A stretch of 64,000 nucleotides of DNA, taken from positions 1 to 64,000 of the forward strand of contig CANQQD010000003.1 in assembly GCA_947625865.1 (NCBI GenBank). Direction: 5' to 3'. The notes under the pieces are model-generated. The model had not been told where the DNA came from. It saw only the letters and a list, made by a program, of their open reading frames with translations, and did not search any database. This stretch comes from an uncultured Clostridia bacterium (lineage in GTDB: Bacteria; Bacillota; Clostridia; Christensenellales; Borkfalkiaceae). Each line of letters opens with the position of its first letter. The stretch's first letter is position 1. Below are positions 8,271 to 17,710 of this stretch, in pieces. A program made the position numbers and the translations under genes.

Positions 8271-9076
8271 AGGAATTGAAGCTTGCGGTCATAGGAAAGG
8301 ACGTGTCTGCCTCCACAAGCCCGCGGATACACAGCTTTATCGCCAAAAAAATGGGCAATAAAATTAATTATCGGAGAATTTCCATTCCCGAGGACAGCTT
8401 CGAGGACAGAATAGACGGGCTTATAGAGGACCTTGACGGTTTTAACGTAACCATTCCCTATAAGCTTGCGATCATTCCCCATTTAAAGACAATCGCGGGA
8501 GACGCAAAAACATTCGGCGCGGTCAACACCGTAACCACGCGCGATCTGTGCGGAACCAACACCGACGGTCTCGGGTTTATGATGATGCTGCAAAATAACG
8601 GAGTAGAGACGTTTGGGAAAACGGCTCTCGTGCTCGGCGCGGGCGGAGCGGGCAGGAGCGTTTGCAAAAAGCTTCTGGACGCGGGCGCAAAAGTCAGCGT
8701 TTACGATAAGCTCTATGCGAACGCCTTTGCTTTATCGCATGAATTTAAGGGAATAGAGCCATTGGAGGATATCGTTATCAGGCCTTACGACATTATCGTC
8801 AACGCGACGGGCGTGGGCATGCATAAATCGGTGGGACAATCCCCCGTCGGAGAGGAGTTGCTCTCGCTGTGCTCTGTGGCGGTAGACCTTATATACACGC
8901 CCGAAAAGAGCAGGTTTTTGGAAATAGCCGGGGAACAGGGCAAGAGGATAATAAACGGCGAGGGTATGCTTTTTTACCAGGCTTACTTCTCGGAGTGCAT
9001 ATATTTCGGCGCGGAGCCGGATAACGCGCAGGCGGAAAAATTATTCGGGGAATACCTAAAGGAGAATATACAATGA
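8267..9076 (+). CDS. aroE: Shikimate dehydrogenase
   Basis: A 269-residue NADP-dependent enzyme reducing 3-dehydroshikimate to shikimate. The substrate-binding SASTSP is at about 14-19, GFNVTIPYK with catalytic Lys66 at 58-66, and GTNTDGLGF at about 96-104. The Rossmann loop LGAGGAGRS follows at about 128. Length is normal for the family. The start codon overlaps the aroB stop, and its own stop overlaps the aroQ start. GGAGGG precedes the ATG. Confidence 0.96.
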   Translation: MKELKLAVIGKDVSASTSPRIHSFIAKKMGNKINYRRISIPEDSFEDRIDGLIEDLDGFNVTIPYKLAIIPHLKTIAGDAKTFGAVNTVTTRDLCGTNTDGLGFMMMLQNNGVETFGKTALVLGAGGAGRSVCKKLLDAGAKVSVYDKLYANAFALSHEFKGIEPLEDIVIRPYDIIVNATGVGMHKSVGQSPVGEELLSLCSVAVDLIYTPEKSRFLEIAGEQGKRIINGEGMLFYQAYFSECIYFGAEPDNAQAEKLFGEYLKENIQ

Positions 9077-9483
9077 AGCTTCTTTTTATCAACGGCGTCA
9101 ACCTCAATATGACGGGAATAAGGGAAAAAGGCGTATACGGGGTGCAGACTCTCGACGAGATCAATGCAGAGATCGCCGCTCATTTCAAGGACGACGAGTG
9201 TGAATTTTATCAAAGCAATTCCGAGGGGGATATCTGCTCCAAACTTCACAGCGCGGAGTGTGACGGTATAATTCTCAACGCGGGCGCGTTCACCCATTAC
9301 AGCTACGCTATCCGCGATGCGATCGCCGCGATTTCCGTCCCGGTAATAGAAGTACACATGTCGAACGTTCATGCCCGCGAGGAATTCCGCCATACTTCGG
9401 TAATTTCCGCGGTCTGCAAGGGAGTTGTCGCCGGTTTCGGCAAGAACAGCTATATTCTCGCCGGCGAGAGCTTTAAGCTATGA
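9073..9483 (+). CDS. aroQ: 3-dehydroquinate dehydratase, type II
   Basis: A 136-residue type II (dodecameric) dehydroquinase that turns 3-dehydroquinate into 3-dehydroshikimate. NGVNLN at about 7-12, YG..TL with the catalytic Tyr at about 24, ILNAGAFTHYSYAIRDA with the His region, and EVHMSN with the active-site His are visible. The usual opening NGPNLN has Val in place of Pro, a conservative departure. Overlaps aroE and aroK by ATGA. The order aroE-aroQ-aroK places the middle pathway steps together. Confidence 0.95.
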   Translation: MKLLFINGVNLNMTGIREKGVYGVQTLDEINAEIAAHFKDDECEFYQSNSEGDICSKLHSAECDGIILNAGAFTHYSYAIRDAIAAISVPVIEVHMSNVHAREEFRHTSVISAVCKGVVAGFGKNSYILAGESFKL

Positions 9484-9974
9484 ACATTGTGCTTGCCGGG
9501 ATGCCCGGCTCGGGAAAAACCACGGTAGGCGTTGAGCTTTCAAAAAGACTCGGCAGGAAATTTATAGATACTGACGGCTTGATAGTTGAAAAATACGGCG
9601 CCATATCCGATATTTTTTCAAAGTACGGCGAGGAATATTTCCGCAGGCTGGAGCGGGAGGCGGTCAAGGAAGCCGCGGCAAGCGAAAACGCGGTCATATC
9701 CACCGGCGGCGGCTGTCTTGCCGACGAAAAAAACGTGCTTGAATTCCGCGCCTGCGGCAAAATCATTTATTTGAAAGCCGAAACAGGCGAGCTCGCACGG
9801 CGGTTGCGCGGCGACGATACCCGTCCTCTTTTAAAGGGCGACGCAGAGGCTAATTTGCAAAGCTTATATAGAAGGCGGGCGCATATTTATGAACAGGCAG
9901 CCGACTATACCGTAATAACCGACGGACTTTCGCCCGAACAGATTGCCGAAAAAATTACGGAGATCATAAAATGA
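9480..9974 (+). CDS. aroK: Shikimate kinase
   Basis: A 164-residue P-loop kinase phosphorylating shikimate at the 3-hydroxyl. Walker A GMPGSGKTT is at residues 7-15, the DTDGLI Asp pair at about 31-36, FRRLEREAV with the shikimate-binding Arg at about 57-64, and STGGGC at about 76-81. The lid with DDTRPLL is also present. Overlaps aroQ upstream and the SDR gene downstream. 5-enolpyruvylshikimate-3-phosphate synthase (aroA) is not in this operon and must be elsewhere. Confidence 0.96.
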   Translation: MNIVLAGMPGSGKTTVGVELSKRLGRKFIDTDGLIVEKYGAISDIFSKYGEEYFRRLEREAVKEAAASENAVISTGGGCLADEKNVLEFRACGKIIYLKAETGELARRLRGDDTRPLLKGDAEANLQSLYRRRAHIYEQAADYTVITDGLSPEQIAEKITEIIK

Positions 9975-10693
9975 AAACTGCGCTTATAACAGGCGGAACA
10001 AAGGGAATAGGCAAGGCGATCGCTCTCGCCTTTTTGCAGAAGGGCTACGAGGTAATGCTGAATTACTGCAACGACGAGCCCTCTGCGCTTGCCGCACAGG
10101 AAGAATTCAATATGATGGGCTATTGCCCACTTTTGTTTCGCGCCGACGTTTCGGACGAGACGGCTGTATCCTCGATGATACACGAGTTTTTCTCCGTTTT
10201 CGGCAGGCTCGACGTGCTCGTGAATAACGCGGGAATATCGCGTGTGAACGTCATCCAGAATACAAGCTGCGGGGAGTGGGACAGGATATTCGGCGTAAAC
10301 GTGCGCGGAGCATTCCTGTGCTGCCGCGAAGCGGCCGATAAAATGATAGGAAAAGACGGTTGCATAATAAACGTCGCCTCCATTTGGGGCGAGGTCGGCG
10401 CAAGCTGCGAAGTCGCTTATTCGGCTTCTAAGGGCGCGCTCATTGCGTTTACAAAGGCGCTTGCCAAGGAGCTCGCGCCCTCTAAGATAAGGGTCAACTG
10501 CGTTTCCCCCGGAGTTATAGATACGGCAATGAACGCCCATCTCTCTTCGGCTGAAATGGAGGATCTCATCGACCAGATCCCCTTGGGCAGGCTCGGCAGA
10601 CCGGGGGACGTTGCAGACGCCTGTGTGTTCCTTGCCGAAAACCCCTACGTTACGGGCGAGGTCTTGTCCGTCGGCGGCGGCTTTGCAAAGTAA
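9971..10693 (+). CDS. Short-chain dehydrogenase/reductase, FabG-like
   Basis: A 240-residue classical SDR. TGGTKGIGKA at about 7-16 is the NAD(P)-binding glycine motif, NNAGIS near 86 the central strand, and the catalytic Ser, Tyr and Lys appear as VASIWG and YSASK. The C-terminal segment PLGRLGRPGDVADACVFLAE is typical of FabG (3-oxoacyl-ACP reductase) and related enzymes. It is the last gene of the shikimate operon (ATGA overlap with aroK) and no other fatty-acid gene is nearby, so it may instead reduce another carbonyl compound. I leave the symbol empty because the substrate is not decided by sequence. Confidence 0.88.
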   Translation: MKTALITGGTKGIGKAIALAFLQKGYEVMLNYCNDEPSALAAQEEFNMMGYCPLLFRADVSDETAVSSMIHEFFSVFGRLDVLVNNAGISRVNVIQNTSCGEWDRIFGVNVRGAFLCCREAADKMIGKDGCIINVASIWGEVGASCEVAYSASKGALIAFTKALAKELAPSKIRVNCVSPGVIDTAMNAHLSSAEMEDLIDQIPLGRLGRPGDVADACVFLAENPYVTGEVLSVGGGFAK

Positions 10694-10765
10694 TTTTGTA
10701 AAAATTCAAACAATTTTTCAATAAAAAAAGGAAAACCGAAAAAATTTTCGTACAATTAATGAGAA

Positions 10766-11794
10766 ATGAAAGAGATACCTCGTCTTAAAGAACGTACATA
10801 TGCAATAGAAAACAGCTTTCTTTCCCCATATGCGTGCAGATCTGCGCAAACAAAGGGCAGGCAGAGAGAGGAGAAGCCGTGCGAAATGCGCACGGACTTT
10901 CAGCGTGACAGGGACAGAATTGTCTATTGCAAGGCTTTCAGAAGACTCAAAAACAAAACACAGGTATTCTTTTCGCCGGAGGGCGACCATTATATAACCC
11001 GCTTGACCCACACCTTGGACGTGGCTCAGATAGCAAGGAGCATAGCCAGATCTCTGTGCCTCAACGAGGATCTGACCGAGGCCATAGCCTTAGGTCACGA
11101 TCTGGGGCATACGCCGTTCGGGCATAGCGGCGAAAAGATATTGAATAAGCTTTCACCCGAAGGCTTCAAGCACAACGAGCAGTCCCTGAGGGTGGTCGAC
11201 GTACTCGAAAAGGACGGAAAGGGCTTGAATCTTACGTTCGAGGTACGCGACGGCATTTTGAACCATCCGAAGAACGGCACGCCCGCCACGTTGGAGGGCA
11301 TGTGCGTGTCCATAGCCGACAGGGTCGCCTATATAAACCACGACCTTGACGACGCCGTCCGCGCCGGACTTTTAACGGAAAAGGACGTGCCCGAAAGGAT
11401 CCGCAGGGTGCTCGGCAACAGCTCGAGCGCGCGCATAAGCAAGGCGATAAGCTCGGTCTATGAAACGAGCTACGGCTGCGATTTCGTAAAAATGGACGCC
11501 GAGACCGAAGAGGCGAGCGAGGAACTCCGTTCGTTTATGTTCGAAAAGGTCTATTATTCGGGCACGGCGAAGGGAGAGGAACAAAAGGCGGAGAGGATGC
11601 TCACCGCGATGTATGAATATTTTGTGCACAATGCGGACAAACTCCCCCAAACCTACACAAGGCTTCTTGAAAATTACTCTCTCGAACAGGTGGCATGCGA
11701 TTATCTTTCCTCGATGACCGACCGCTATGCCGTGTATATGTTCAACCAGATCTTTGTCCCCCGCGGATGGACGTTTATAGACGAAAGCAATTAG
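10766..11794 (+). CDS. dgt: dGTP triphosphohydrolase-like HD protein
   Basis: A 342-residue HD-domain protein of the dGTPase-like type. HDLGHTPFGHSGE (about 110-122) gives the HD metal ligands and its neighbours, after RLTHTLDVAQIARSIA (first His). KAFRRLKNKTQVF is the family's nucleotide-side segment. These enzymes hydrolyse dNTPs to deoxynucleosides and triphosphate. It leads the dnaG-sigA operon, with one base between its stop and dnaG, a known Clostridia arrangement. The ATG has no clear Shine-Dalgarno; TACAAT at 10751-10756 would start transcription 3 bases upstream, but I see no matching -35. Confidence 0.92.
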   Translation: MKEIPRLKERTYAIENSFLSPYACRSAQTKGRQREEKPCEMRTDFQRDRDRIVYCKAFRRLKNKTQVFFSPEGDHYITRLTHTLDVAQIARSIARSLCLNEDLTEAIALGHDLGHTPFGHSGEKILNKLSPEGFKHNEQSLRVVDVLEKDGKGLNLTFEVRDGILNHPKNGTPATLEGMCVSIADRVAYINHDLDDAVRAGLLTEKDVPERIRRVLGNSSSARISKAISSVYETSYGCDFVKMDAETEEASEELRSFMFEKVYYSGTAKGEEQKAERMLTAMYEYFVHNADKLPQTYTRLLENYSLEQVACDYLSSMTDRYAVYMFNQIFVPRGWTFIDESN

Positions 11795-11795
11795 A

Positions 11796-13571
11796 ATGGC
11801 AGACGTTTTCACCGAGTTTATCGCAACTCTTAAGGAAAAACTCAATATAGTAGACGTAGTCTCAAGCTATATAAGCCTTGAAAAGCGCGGTTCCAATTAT
11901 TGGGCGTGCTGCCCGTTCCACCATGAAAAAACGCCGTCGTTTTCCGTGAGCGAGCCCGAACAGTTTTATCACTGCTTCGGCTGCGGAGAGTCGGGCGACG
12001 TTATAAAATTTGTGAGGGAGATGGAGAACATCGACTTTATGGACGCGGTCAAACTGCTGGCGGAGAGGGCAAAACTTCCCATGCCGCAGACAAGCTACGA
12101 CAACCAAAAGACGGTGGAACAGAAGAGAAAACGCGATATATTGCTCAAAATTTTGAACGACACCGCGCATTTCTACCTTGACAATCTCAATTCAGGCAAA
12201 GCGGACAAGCATATCGAATATATATTAAAGAGGCAGATCCCCTCCGGCATAGTCCGCACCTTCGGCTTGGGCGCGTCGCTCGATTTCACAAGTTTGCCGG
12301 CATATCTTTTGAGAAAGGGCTATGAAAAGCAGGATATGCTCGACAGCGGCGTTATCAATTCGGTCGACGGCAGACTTGTCGATTCTCAGGGCGGGAGACT
12401 GATATTTCCTATAATCAACGCCATGGGCGAAGTGATCGCCTTCGGCGGGCGGGCGCTCAAAAAGGTCGATTTCGGCAAATATAAAAACACAAAGGATACT
12501 ATTATCTTCAATAAGAGCAAAACGCTCTACAACATAAATCTTTTAAAAAAGCTCAAAACTACCCAAACTATAAGGGAAGTCATAATGGTAGAGGGGTATA
12601 TGGATACATTGTCGCTCTATCAGGCTGGGTTTAAGAATGTTGTCGCAAGCATGGGCACCTCGCTTACGCAGGATCAGGCAAGACTCATCAAGAGATATAC
12701 CGACAACGTTTTGATAAGCTATGACGGAGACGCCGCGGGTCAGCATGCCAATTTGCGCGGGCTTGAAATTTTGAAGAACGAGGGATTGAACGTCAAGGTC
12801 GTTCCCCTCGTGGACGACCTTGACCCGGACGACGTCATAAAGCAGCTTGGCGCGGAGGGCTACCGGAGCTGTCTGAACAGGGCGATGCCCCTCATAGATT
12901 TTAAGCTCCATGCATTAAGAACTCAATACGATCTCACAAAAAGCGAGGAAAAACGCAAATTTGTGGCAGAGGCGCTCAAGGTGATAAAAACGGCAGACAG
13001 CGCCACCGAGCAGGAGGATCTTTTAAAGGCGCTGCGAGATATTTCGGGCATAACGTACGAATCCTTAAAGCGCGATCTCAACGCCTCGCCAAAGGAGGAT
13101 AAGCCGGAGCCGCAAAAGCTCTCCGTGCGCAAGGATAACGCAACCGTTTCCGGGCGGGCTTCGCGGTATGTAATTGCCGCATACCTGTTCGGCGCAAGGT
13201 TCGCCGCCGAGATCCCCATAACCGACATCGCATTTTCAAACGACGTTCATTCGATAATCGCAAAATATATTCAGTCAAAACAGCTCATGGATGAGCGCAT
13301 ACAGCCCGCGGAGCTCTTTGAATTTTTCGAGGAGGACAGTGAAGAATATTCGGAACTGTGCCACATACTCGACTATTCCGACGGCGACCGCTTCAAAGGC
13401 GAGGTCGCAGAAAAATATTTTTACGACTGTATAAAGAGACTTAAATCGGATGAAATAGACAGCCGTATAGCCAATATGAAGGCGCTTATAGAAAAGGAAC
13501 AAGACAGTGCAGCCCGCCTTAAAATGGTGCAGGTCATGCAAGAACTTATACAAACCAAAAGGAAAATTTAA
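11796..13571 (+). CDS. dnaG: DNA primase
   Basis: A 591-residue primase that makes RNA primers at the replication fork. The N-terminal CHC2 zinc finger is complete: C39, H42, C60 and C63 in [13 protein letters not shown] and [11 protein letters not shown]. The TOPRIM core contains VEGYMD with catalytic Glu near 266 and YDGDAAGQ for the acidic metal site. A C-terminal helical region about residues 435-591 corresponds to the DnaB-interacting domain. The gene follows dgt by one base and precedes sigA, the classical macromolecular-synthesis operon order without rpsU. Confidence 0.97.
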   Translation: MADVFTEFIATLKEKLNIVDVVSSYISLEKRGSNYWACCPFHHEKTPSFSVSEPEQFYHCFGCGESGDVIKFVREMENIDFMDAVKLLAERAKLPMPQTSYDNQKTVEQKRKRDILLKILNDTAHFYLDNLNSGKADKHIEYILKRQIPSGIVRTFGLGASLDFTSLPAYLLRKGYEKQDMLDSGVINSVDGRLVDSQGGRLIFPIINAMGEVIAFGGRALKKVDFGKYKNTKDTIIFNKSKTLYNINLLKKLKTTQTIREVIMVEGYMDTLSLYQAGFKNVVASMGTSLTQDQARLIKRYTDNVLISYDGDAAGQHANLRGLEILKNEGLNVKVVPLVDDLDPDDVIKQLGAEGYRSCLNRAMPLIDFKLHALRTQYDLTKSEEKRKFVAEALKVIKTADSATEQEDLLKALRDISGITYESLKRDLNASPKEDKPEPQKLSVRKDNATVSGRASRYVIAAYLFGARFAAEIPITDIAFSNDVHSIIAKYIQSKQLMDERIQPAELFEFFEEDSEEYSELCHILDYSDGDRFKGEVAEKYFYDCIKRLKSDEIDSRIANMKALIEKEQDSAARLKMVQVMQELIQTKRKI

Positions 13572-13584
13572 AGCGGAGATAAAA

Positions 13585-14643
13585 ATGAATTTATCCGACC
13601 AGAAATTGTATGAAATTGTAAAACAGATCATTGACGCGCACGGTGCAAAGGGGTCTATAACGACCAACAGCCTGTGCGATATCATGGAGAAGTACGAAAC
13701 CACGCCCGCGCAAATGGACTTTGTTTATAAGTCGATAGCCGAGGCGGGGATACAGATCATCGACGAAGCCGAGCGCGACAGGGAGCTCTACGAGCAGGCG
13801 CTCTCCGATATCGGGCTCGACGACCCTGTAAAGATGTATCTCAAGGATATCGGCAGAGTCCCCCTTCTTTCGGCGGACGACGAAATAGAGCTTGCCCGCA
13901 GGATGCAGGAGGGTGACGAAGAGGCGAAAAAGAAGCTCTCAGAAGCCAACCTGAGGCTTGTCGTTTCCATCGCAAAGCGTTACGTGGGCCGCGGCATGCT
14001 ATTTCTCGATTTGATACAGGAAGGCAATCTGGGGCTCATGAAGGCGGTTGAAAAGTTCGACTACCAAAAGGGCTTCAAGTTTTCCACATATGCCACATGG
14101 TGGATAAGACAGGCGATCACAAGAGCTATAGCCGATCAGGCGAGGACTATAAGGATCCCCGTGCACATGGTAGAGACTATAAACAAACTCACACGCGTGT
14201 CCCGCATACTTCTGCAAAAATACGGCAGGGATCCCACCGCGGCGGAAATAGCCAAGGAAATGGGCATAAGCGAGGAGCGTGTGCGCGAAATACAGAAGAT
14301 AGCGCAGGATCCCGTCTCATTGGAAACGCCCATAGGCGAGGAGGAGGACAGCCACCTCGGCGATTTTATCGAGGACGAAACCACGGTGACCCCGTCGGAC
14401 AGCGTGTCGACTACAATGCTTAAGGAGACGCTGCTCGGCGTTCTCAACAGCCTTACCCCGCGCGAGGAAAAGGTGTTAAGACTTCGCTACGGCGTTGACG
14501 ACGGCAGACCCAGAACTCTCGAAGAGGTGGGCAAGGAATTTAACGTTACGAGGGAACGTATCCGCCAGATCGAGGCAAAGGCTTTGAGAAAGCTCCGCCA
14601 TCCCTCCCGCTCAAAGCACCTCAAGGACTTCCTCGATACCTGA
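13585..14643 (+). CDS. sigA: RNA polymerase primary sigma factor
   Basis: A 352-residue sigma-70. Region 1.2 ([16 protein letters not shown], about 87-102), region 2 ([39 protein letters not shown], then [13 protein letters not shown] for -10 recognition), region 3 and region 4.2 ([20 protein letters not shown]) are all intact. ATG 13585 follows GGAG. The protein is short because region 1.1 is small, as in other Firmicutes. The promoters seen in this window (TTGAnn-17-TATAAT) fit its recognition. It starts 13 bases after dnaG and its stop overlaps the trmK start. Confidence 0.97.
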   Translation: MNLSDQKLYEIVKQIIDAHGAKGSITTNSLCDIMEKYETTPAQMDFVYKSIAEAGIQIIDEAERDRELYEQALSDIGLDDPVKMYLKDIGRVPLLSADDEIELARRMQEGDEEAKKKLSEANLRLVVSIAKRYVGRGMLFLDLIQEGNLGLMKAVEKFDYQKGFKFSTYATWWIRQAITRAIADQARTIRIPVHMVETINKLTRVSRILLQKYGRDPTAAEIAKEMGISEERVREIQKIAQDPVSLETPIGEEEDSHLGDFIEDETTVTPSDSVSTTMLKETLLGVLNSLTPREEKVLRLRYGVDDGRPRTLEEVGKEFNVTRERIRQIEAKALRKLRHPSRSKHLKDFLDT

Positions 14644-15290
14644 TGGACAGAATAAAAAAGCTCTGCGGCTATCTTTCTCCGTGCAAAACCTTTGCGGACG
14701 TCGGCTGCGACCACGGCTATTGTACCCTGTACATGCTGAGGAACAATCTTTGCGAAAGCGCCATTGTCTCCGACGTCAGCGGAAAGTGTCTCAAAAAGGC
14801 GGAGAGGGTACTCGAAAAGTATGTGCGGAGCGGAAAATGCACACCTGTATGCTGTTATGGACTTGAAAAAATAGAAAAATCGCCCGAGCTTGTGCTGATT
14901 GCGGGTATGGGCGGCGAGGAGATCGTCTCTATTTTGAAGTCCGCATATATCCCCGAAAATTTTGTCTTGCAGCCCATGCGCAACGTGCGCGAAGTGCGCC
15001 GGTATCTTTTGGACAGTGGGGCGGGGATAATCCGCGACGATGTGTTCGAGAGCGGCGGAAAATATTATTTTGTTATATGCGGCAACAAACGCGGCAATAA
15101 AAATACATACACGCCCGCCCGCCTCGAGTTCGGCTACGGCGACCTCAACGGCGCTTTGGGTGATTTTTTGAAAGAAAGCATACAAAAGAAACGGGAGTAT
15201 CTTACACGTAATCTAAGCGCGGAGCACCGCGCGGAAATTACCGGAAGCATAAAATTTACTGAGGAGTTTTTAAACGGTGAAATCGAATGA
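14643..15290 (+). CDS. trmK: tRNA (adenine22-N1)-methyltransferase
   Basis: A 215-residue class I SAM methyltransferase of the TrmK family, which makes m1A22 in tRNA. DVGCDHGY (19-26) is the SAM-binding motif I, and GMGGEEIV is the family's distinctive later segment, followed by LQPMRNVREVRRYL. Its start shares one base with the sigA stop (TGATG). Its end overlaps the next gene by 14 bases. The position after sigA and before a Nif3 gene is conserved across Firmicutes. Confidence 0.93.
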   Translation: MDRIKKLCGYLSPCKTFADVGCDHGYCTLYMLRNNLCESAIVSDVSGKCLKKAERVLEKYVRSGKCTPVCCYGLEKIEKSPELVLIAGMGGEEIVSILKSAYIPENFVLQPMRNVREVRRYLLDSGAGIIRDDVFESGGKYYFVICGNKRGNKNTYTPARLEFGYGDLNGALGDFLKESIQKKREYLTRNLSAEHRAEITGSIKFTEEFLNGEIE

Positions 15291-16059
15291 GCTTTTGGGG
15301 CTGCTTGAATACATAGGACCGCTTTCAATATCCGCGGATTTTTGTAAAAGGTGCGGTGCGTACGACAACAGCGGCATACTTGTTGACAGCGGCGAGGATA
15401 TAAACGGCGTGCTTTTTTCGCTCGATTTATCCGAAAAGTCGCTTAAAAAAGCAAAAGAGCTTGGCTTTAACGCCATAGTCACCCATCATCCGGCAATATT
15501 CGGACCGCTCAGCTCCGTCAAGGTCGGCGACCGTAAAAGCAGACTTATTGCAGAGTGCCTTAAAAGCGGCATATCCGTAATATCCATGCATCTCAATTTC
15601 GACGCCGCGCCCGAGGGAATAGACTACCGGATGATGCGCGGTTTGGGCGGAGACGCGGGCAAGACCATGATCAAACTCGACGGGGGAGCATATGGCAGAG
15701 TTTATGATATCAAACCCCGCAAATTGAGCGACTATGTTGAGTTTATCAAAAATAATTTCAATTCCCAAAGGGTAATATATTATGGCGAAGGCAACAAAAC
15801 GGTCGCCCGCGCGGCGTCCTTCTGCGGCGCAGGCTGCGACGATGAAGCCATAGAATTTGCCGCCGCGGAGAGCGCGGACGTGTTTGTGTCCTCGGATATG
15901 AAACACCACCATATCGCGGAACTTTTGGCTCGCGGTATTTCGATAGTCGTGCTTACGCACTACGCTGCCGAAAACTACGGCTTCAATAAAATTTACGATA
16001 AAATAATTGAGGAGCTTAACGTTCCCGCCGCATACTTCTGCGACGGCGATCTTTTATAA
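15277..16059 (+). CDS. Nif3-like dinuclear metal centre protein
   Basis: A 260-residue member of the Nif3/YqfO family (GTP cyclohydrolase I type 2-like fold), forming ring hexamers with a dinuclear metal site. Ligand motifs are THHPAIF (from residue 69), HLNFDAAPEG (Asp) and the late SSDMKHHHIAE and HYAAENYG. The start is GTG at 15277, 10 bases after GAGGAG inside trmK; a later ATG is not in this frame. This version lacks the long insert seen in some homologues. The biochemical role is not established in the family; a cyclic-nucleotide or cofactor hydrolase role is only suggested. Confidence 0.92.
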   Translation: MKSNELLGLLEYIGPLSISADFCKRCGAYDNSGILVDSGEDINGVLFSLDLSEKSLKKAKELGFNAIVTHHPAIFGPLSSVKVGDRKSRLIAECLKSGISVISMHLNFDAAPEGIDYRMMRGLGGDAGKTMIKLDGGAYGRVYDIKPRKLSDYVEFIKNNFNSQRVIYYGEGNKTVARAASFCGAGCDDEAIEFAAAESADVFVSSDMKHHHIAELLARGISIVVLTHYAAENYGFNKIYDKIIEELNVPAAYFCDGDLL

Positions 16060-16076
16060 GCTCGATGGGAGTATAT

Positions 16077-16781
16077 ATGTCTGTTTATGTAGAAAAATTG
16101 CTAAAATATCAGGAAGAGGATGAAAAGCTCTTAAAGGTCGAGCGCGAGCTTGCCGGCTCTCAGGAGAGAAAAAACCTTGCGCAGGCGGTGAACTTTGTAA
16201 CAAAGGCAGCCGAGCGTCTCGAAGCTCTCGACGGCAAAGCGTTGTCGCTTGCTTCAACGCTCGAGGAACTCAACAAGAGGTATGCCGACGTTTCAGAGAC
16301 CCTTGCGGAATTTGAAAATCTCGACGAACTTTTGGAGGGCGGCGCCGACACGTCATTCTATAAAAAGAACTTGGCGCAGATATCCGAAAAGCTCAGAGCC
16401 ATAAAGCAGGAGGTAAACGCGCTTACCAAAGCCATCAAGGAATCCAACGAGGAGTTCCAGACGCTCTACACCAAGAACAGGGCTATGCAGAAGCAGGGCA
16501 AGGAATATCAGGAGGCATACGAAAAGCTCAAGGCTGAAAAGCGCAAGGAGAGCGAGGTGATTAAGGCGGAGCTCGTAAAACTTTCACAGGATATCGCGCC
16601 CGAAGTAATGCAGCGCTATCAATCTAAGCGAAGCGAGCGTATATTCCCCATTCTATGCCCCGAAAAGGACGGCAGATGCTCCAAGTGCGGCTCCGAACTC
16701 TCGCTTGCCGGCAAGGAAAAGCTTCTCACCGGCGGAGTGGTGGAGTGCGATAACTGCCATAGATTTATTTATAAAATGTAA
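16077..16781 (+). CDS. Coiled-coil protein with C4 zinc ribbon
   Basis: A 234-residue protein. Residues about 1-185 are a long antiparallel coiled coil rich in Lys, Glu and Leu. The C-terminus is a zinc ribbon with C201-x2-C204 and C224-x2-C227 (zf-RING_7/DUF164 type). Proteins of this type follow Nif3 genes in many bacteria and may act with nucleic acids; no activity is proven. ATG 16077 was preferred over ATG 16065 because GGAG lies 6 bases before it. It closes the dgt-dnaG-sigA operon and is followed by a terminator. Confidence 0.9.
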   Translation: MSVYVEKLLKYQEEDEKLLKVERELAGSQERKNLAQAVNFVTKAAERLEALDGKALSLASTLEELNKRYADVSETLAEFENLDELLEGGADTSFYKKNLAQISEKLRAIKQEVNALTKAIKESNEEFQTLYTKNRAMQKQGKEYQEAYEKLKAEKRKESEVIKAELVKLSQDIAPEVMQRYQSKRSERIFPILCPEKDGRCSKCGSELSLAGKEKLLTGGVVECDNCHRFIYKM

Positions 16782-16788
16782 TGCCTGT

Positions 16789-16830
16789 AAGCCGCATATT
16801 TGTGCAATCTGCACAAATATGCGGCTTTAT
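16789..16830 (+). terminator. Terminator of the dnaG-sigA operon
   Basis: A 17-bp perfect stem (16789-16805 with 16811-16827, AAGCCGCATATTTGTGC) with an AATCT loop, then TTATTATT. Confidence 0.9.
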
Positions 16831-16832
16831 TA

Positions 16833-16861
16833 TTGACATCGCGATTTGTTTATGTTATATT
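16833..16861 (+). promoter_or_regulatory. Sigma-A promoter of the 16.87 kb small RNA
   Basis: TTGACA (16833-16838), 17 bases, TATATT (16856-16861). The start is predicted near 16868, 41 bases after the previous terminator stem. Confidence 0.75.
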
Positions 16862-16867
16862 GATATA

Positions 16868-16964
16868 ACCCACAAGGGTACTTATTTTAAACGGCGGAAA
16901 AGCTGAACAAATAGGGGAAAAAGAGAGGTCGGCGGAAGAAAATTCCGCCGACCTTGTCTTTTAT
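16868..16964 (+). ncRNA. Candidate small RNA or attenuator leader
   Basis: About 95 bases lie between a strong promoter and a perfect 12-bp terminator (16926-16937 with 16943-16954, loop GAAAA, then TTGTCTTTT). The predicted 5' end folds at once as ACCC-ACAA-GGGT (16868-16879). The 8-base CGGCGGAA occurs twice, at 16892-16899 and 16930-16937, and both copies complement the terminator's right arm TTCCGCCG (16943-16950), so an antiterminated form is possible. No start codon with a ribosome site is seen inside. It does not match RNase P, SRP, tmRNA or a riboswitch class I know. It may be free-standing or may control the SGNH gene downstream. Confidence 0.55.
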
Positions 16965-16967
16965 GTG

Positions 16968-16996
16968 TTGACATATTTTTTATGCGGTAGTAGAAT
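16968..16996 (+). promoter_or_regulatory. Sigma-A promoter of the SGNH hydrolase operon
   Basis: TTGACA (16968-16973), 17 bases, TAGAAT (16991-16996); start near 17003. GAGAGGG precedes the ATG at 17027. Confidence 0.8.
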
Positions 16997-17026
16997 TTTA
17001 TAGGTCAATACATTGAGAGGGTACAT

Positions 17027-17710
17027 ATGGTTGATTTCAGCGGTAAAAAGCTGTTGGTATTCGGAGACAGCATAATGTACGGGTCGGGCAACGGCGGCGT
17101 GGGCGTCGGCGAATATCTTTCAAAGGATTTGGGCTTTTCGGTCACAAAGTATTGCGTCGGCGGCGCGCGCGTTGGCTACTATGCTGGTAAAAACTGGATT
17201 GTCGAGCAGGTCCGAGCGGCAGTACGGGACGGCGCTGCCGCCGACTACATAGTTTTCGACGGCTTTACAAACGACTGCAATATGACCGACGGCAAAGTCT
17301 GCGACGTTCCGCTGGGCGAGGTTACCGAAGGCTTTGAAAGCTTCGATATTTTTTCCGTGCGTACAGAAAATTCCACTTTTACGAATTGCTTTGAAAATAT
17401 CGTCCATGCGTTCAAAAAGTACTTCCCGCAGGCTAAATTGCTCTTTGTCCGTCCGCACAGAATGGGCAGACGCGACGATTATTTTCAGCGGCTCTACGGC
17501 GAGCGCGCGCTGGAGCTCTGCAAAAAGTGGGGTATATCGGTAGCCGATATATATTCAGAAAGCGACTTGAACACCTTCGATCCCGTGATGCGGGACAAAT
17601 ACACCAACGATTCCTACGGCTGGGGCAGGGGCGACGCAACTCATCCGAACGCTCCCGGCTACGCCGAAAAATATATGCCTGTCATAGAGGAGGTCATTAA
17701 AAAGATATGA
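17027..17710 (+). CDS. SGNH/GDSL-family hydrolase
   Basis: A 227-residue cytoplasmic-looking SGNH hydrolase. Block I is FGDSIMYG (nucleophile Ser15), block II has a Gly in VGGARVG, block III the Asn in GFTNDC, and block V is D203-A-T-H206, giving the catalytic Asp and His. Such enzymes are esterases or lipases, often deacetylating carbohydrates. No signal peptide is present. The stop overlaps the next gene's start (ATGA), so the pair is an operon with a flavoprotein, a combination that does not reveal the substrate. Confidence 0.88.
   Translation: MVDFSGKKLLVFGDSIMYGSGNGGVGVGEYLSKDLGFSVTKYCVGGARVGYYAGKNWIVEQVRAAVRDGAAADYIVFDGFTNDCNMTDGKVCDVPLGEVTEGFESFDIFSVRTENSTFTNCFENIVHAFKKYFPQAKLLFVRPHRMGRRDDYFQRLYGERALELCKKWGISVADIYSESDLNTFDPVMRDKYTNDSYGWGRGDATHPNAPGYAEKYMPVIEEVIKKI

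Noticed and set aside
10741..10766. dgt as another leaderless gene (TACAAT ending 9 bases before its ATG)
   Set aside because: No -35 hexamer is found 16-18 bases upstream, so the promoter is not supported.
16782..17026. RNase P RNA, which often follows the Nif3/zinc-ribbon genes in Clostridia
   Set aside because: The transcribed stretch is only about 95 bases and the conserved RNase P core sequences are absent.
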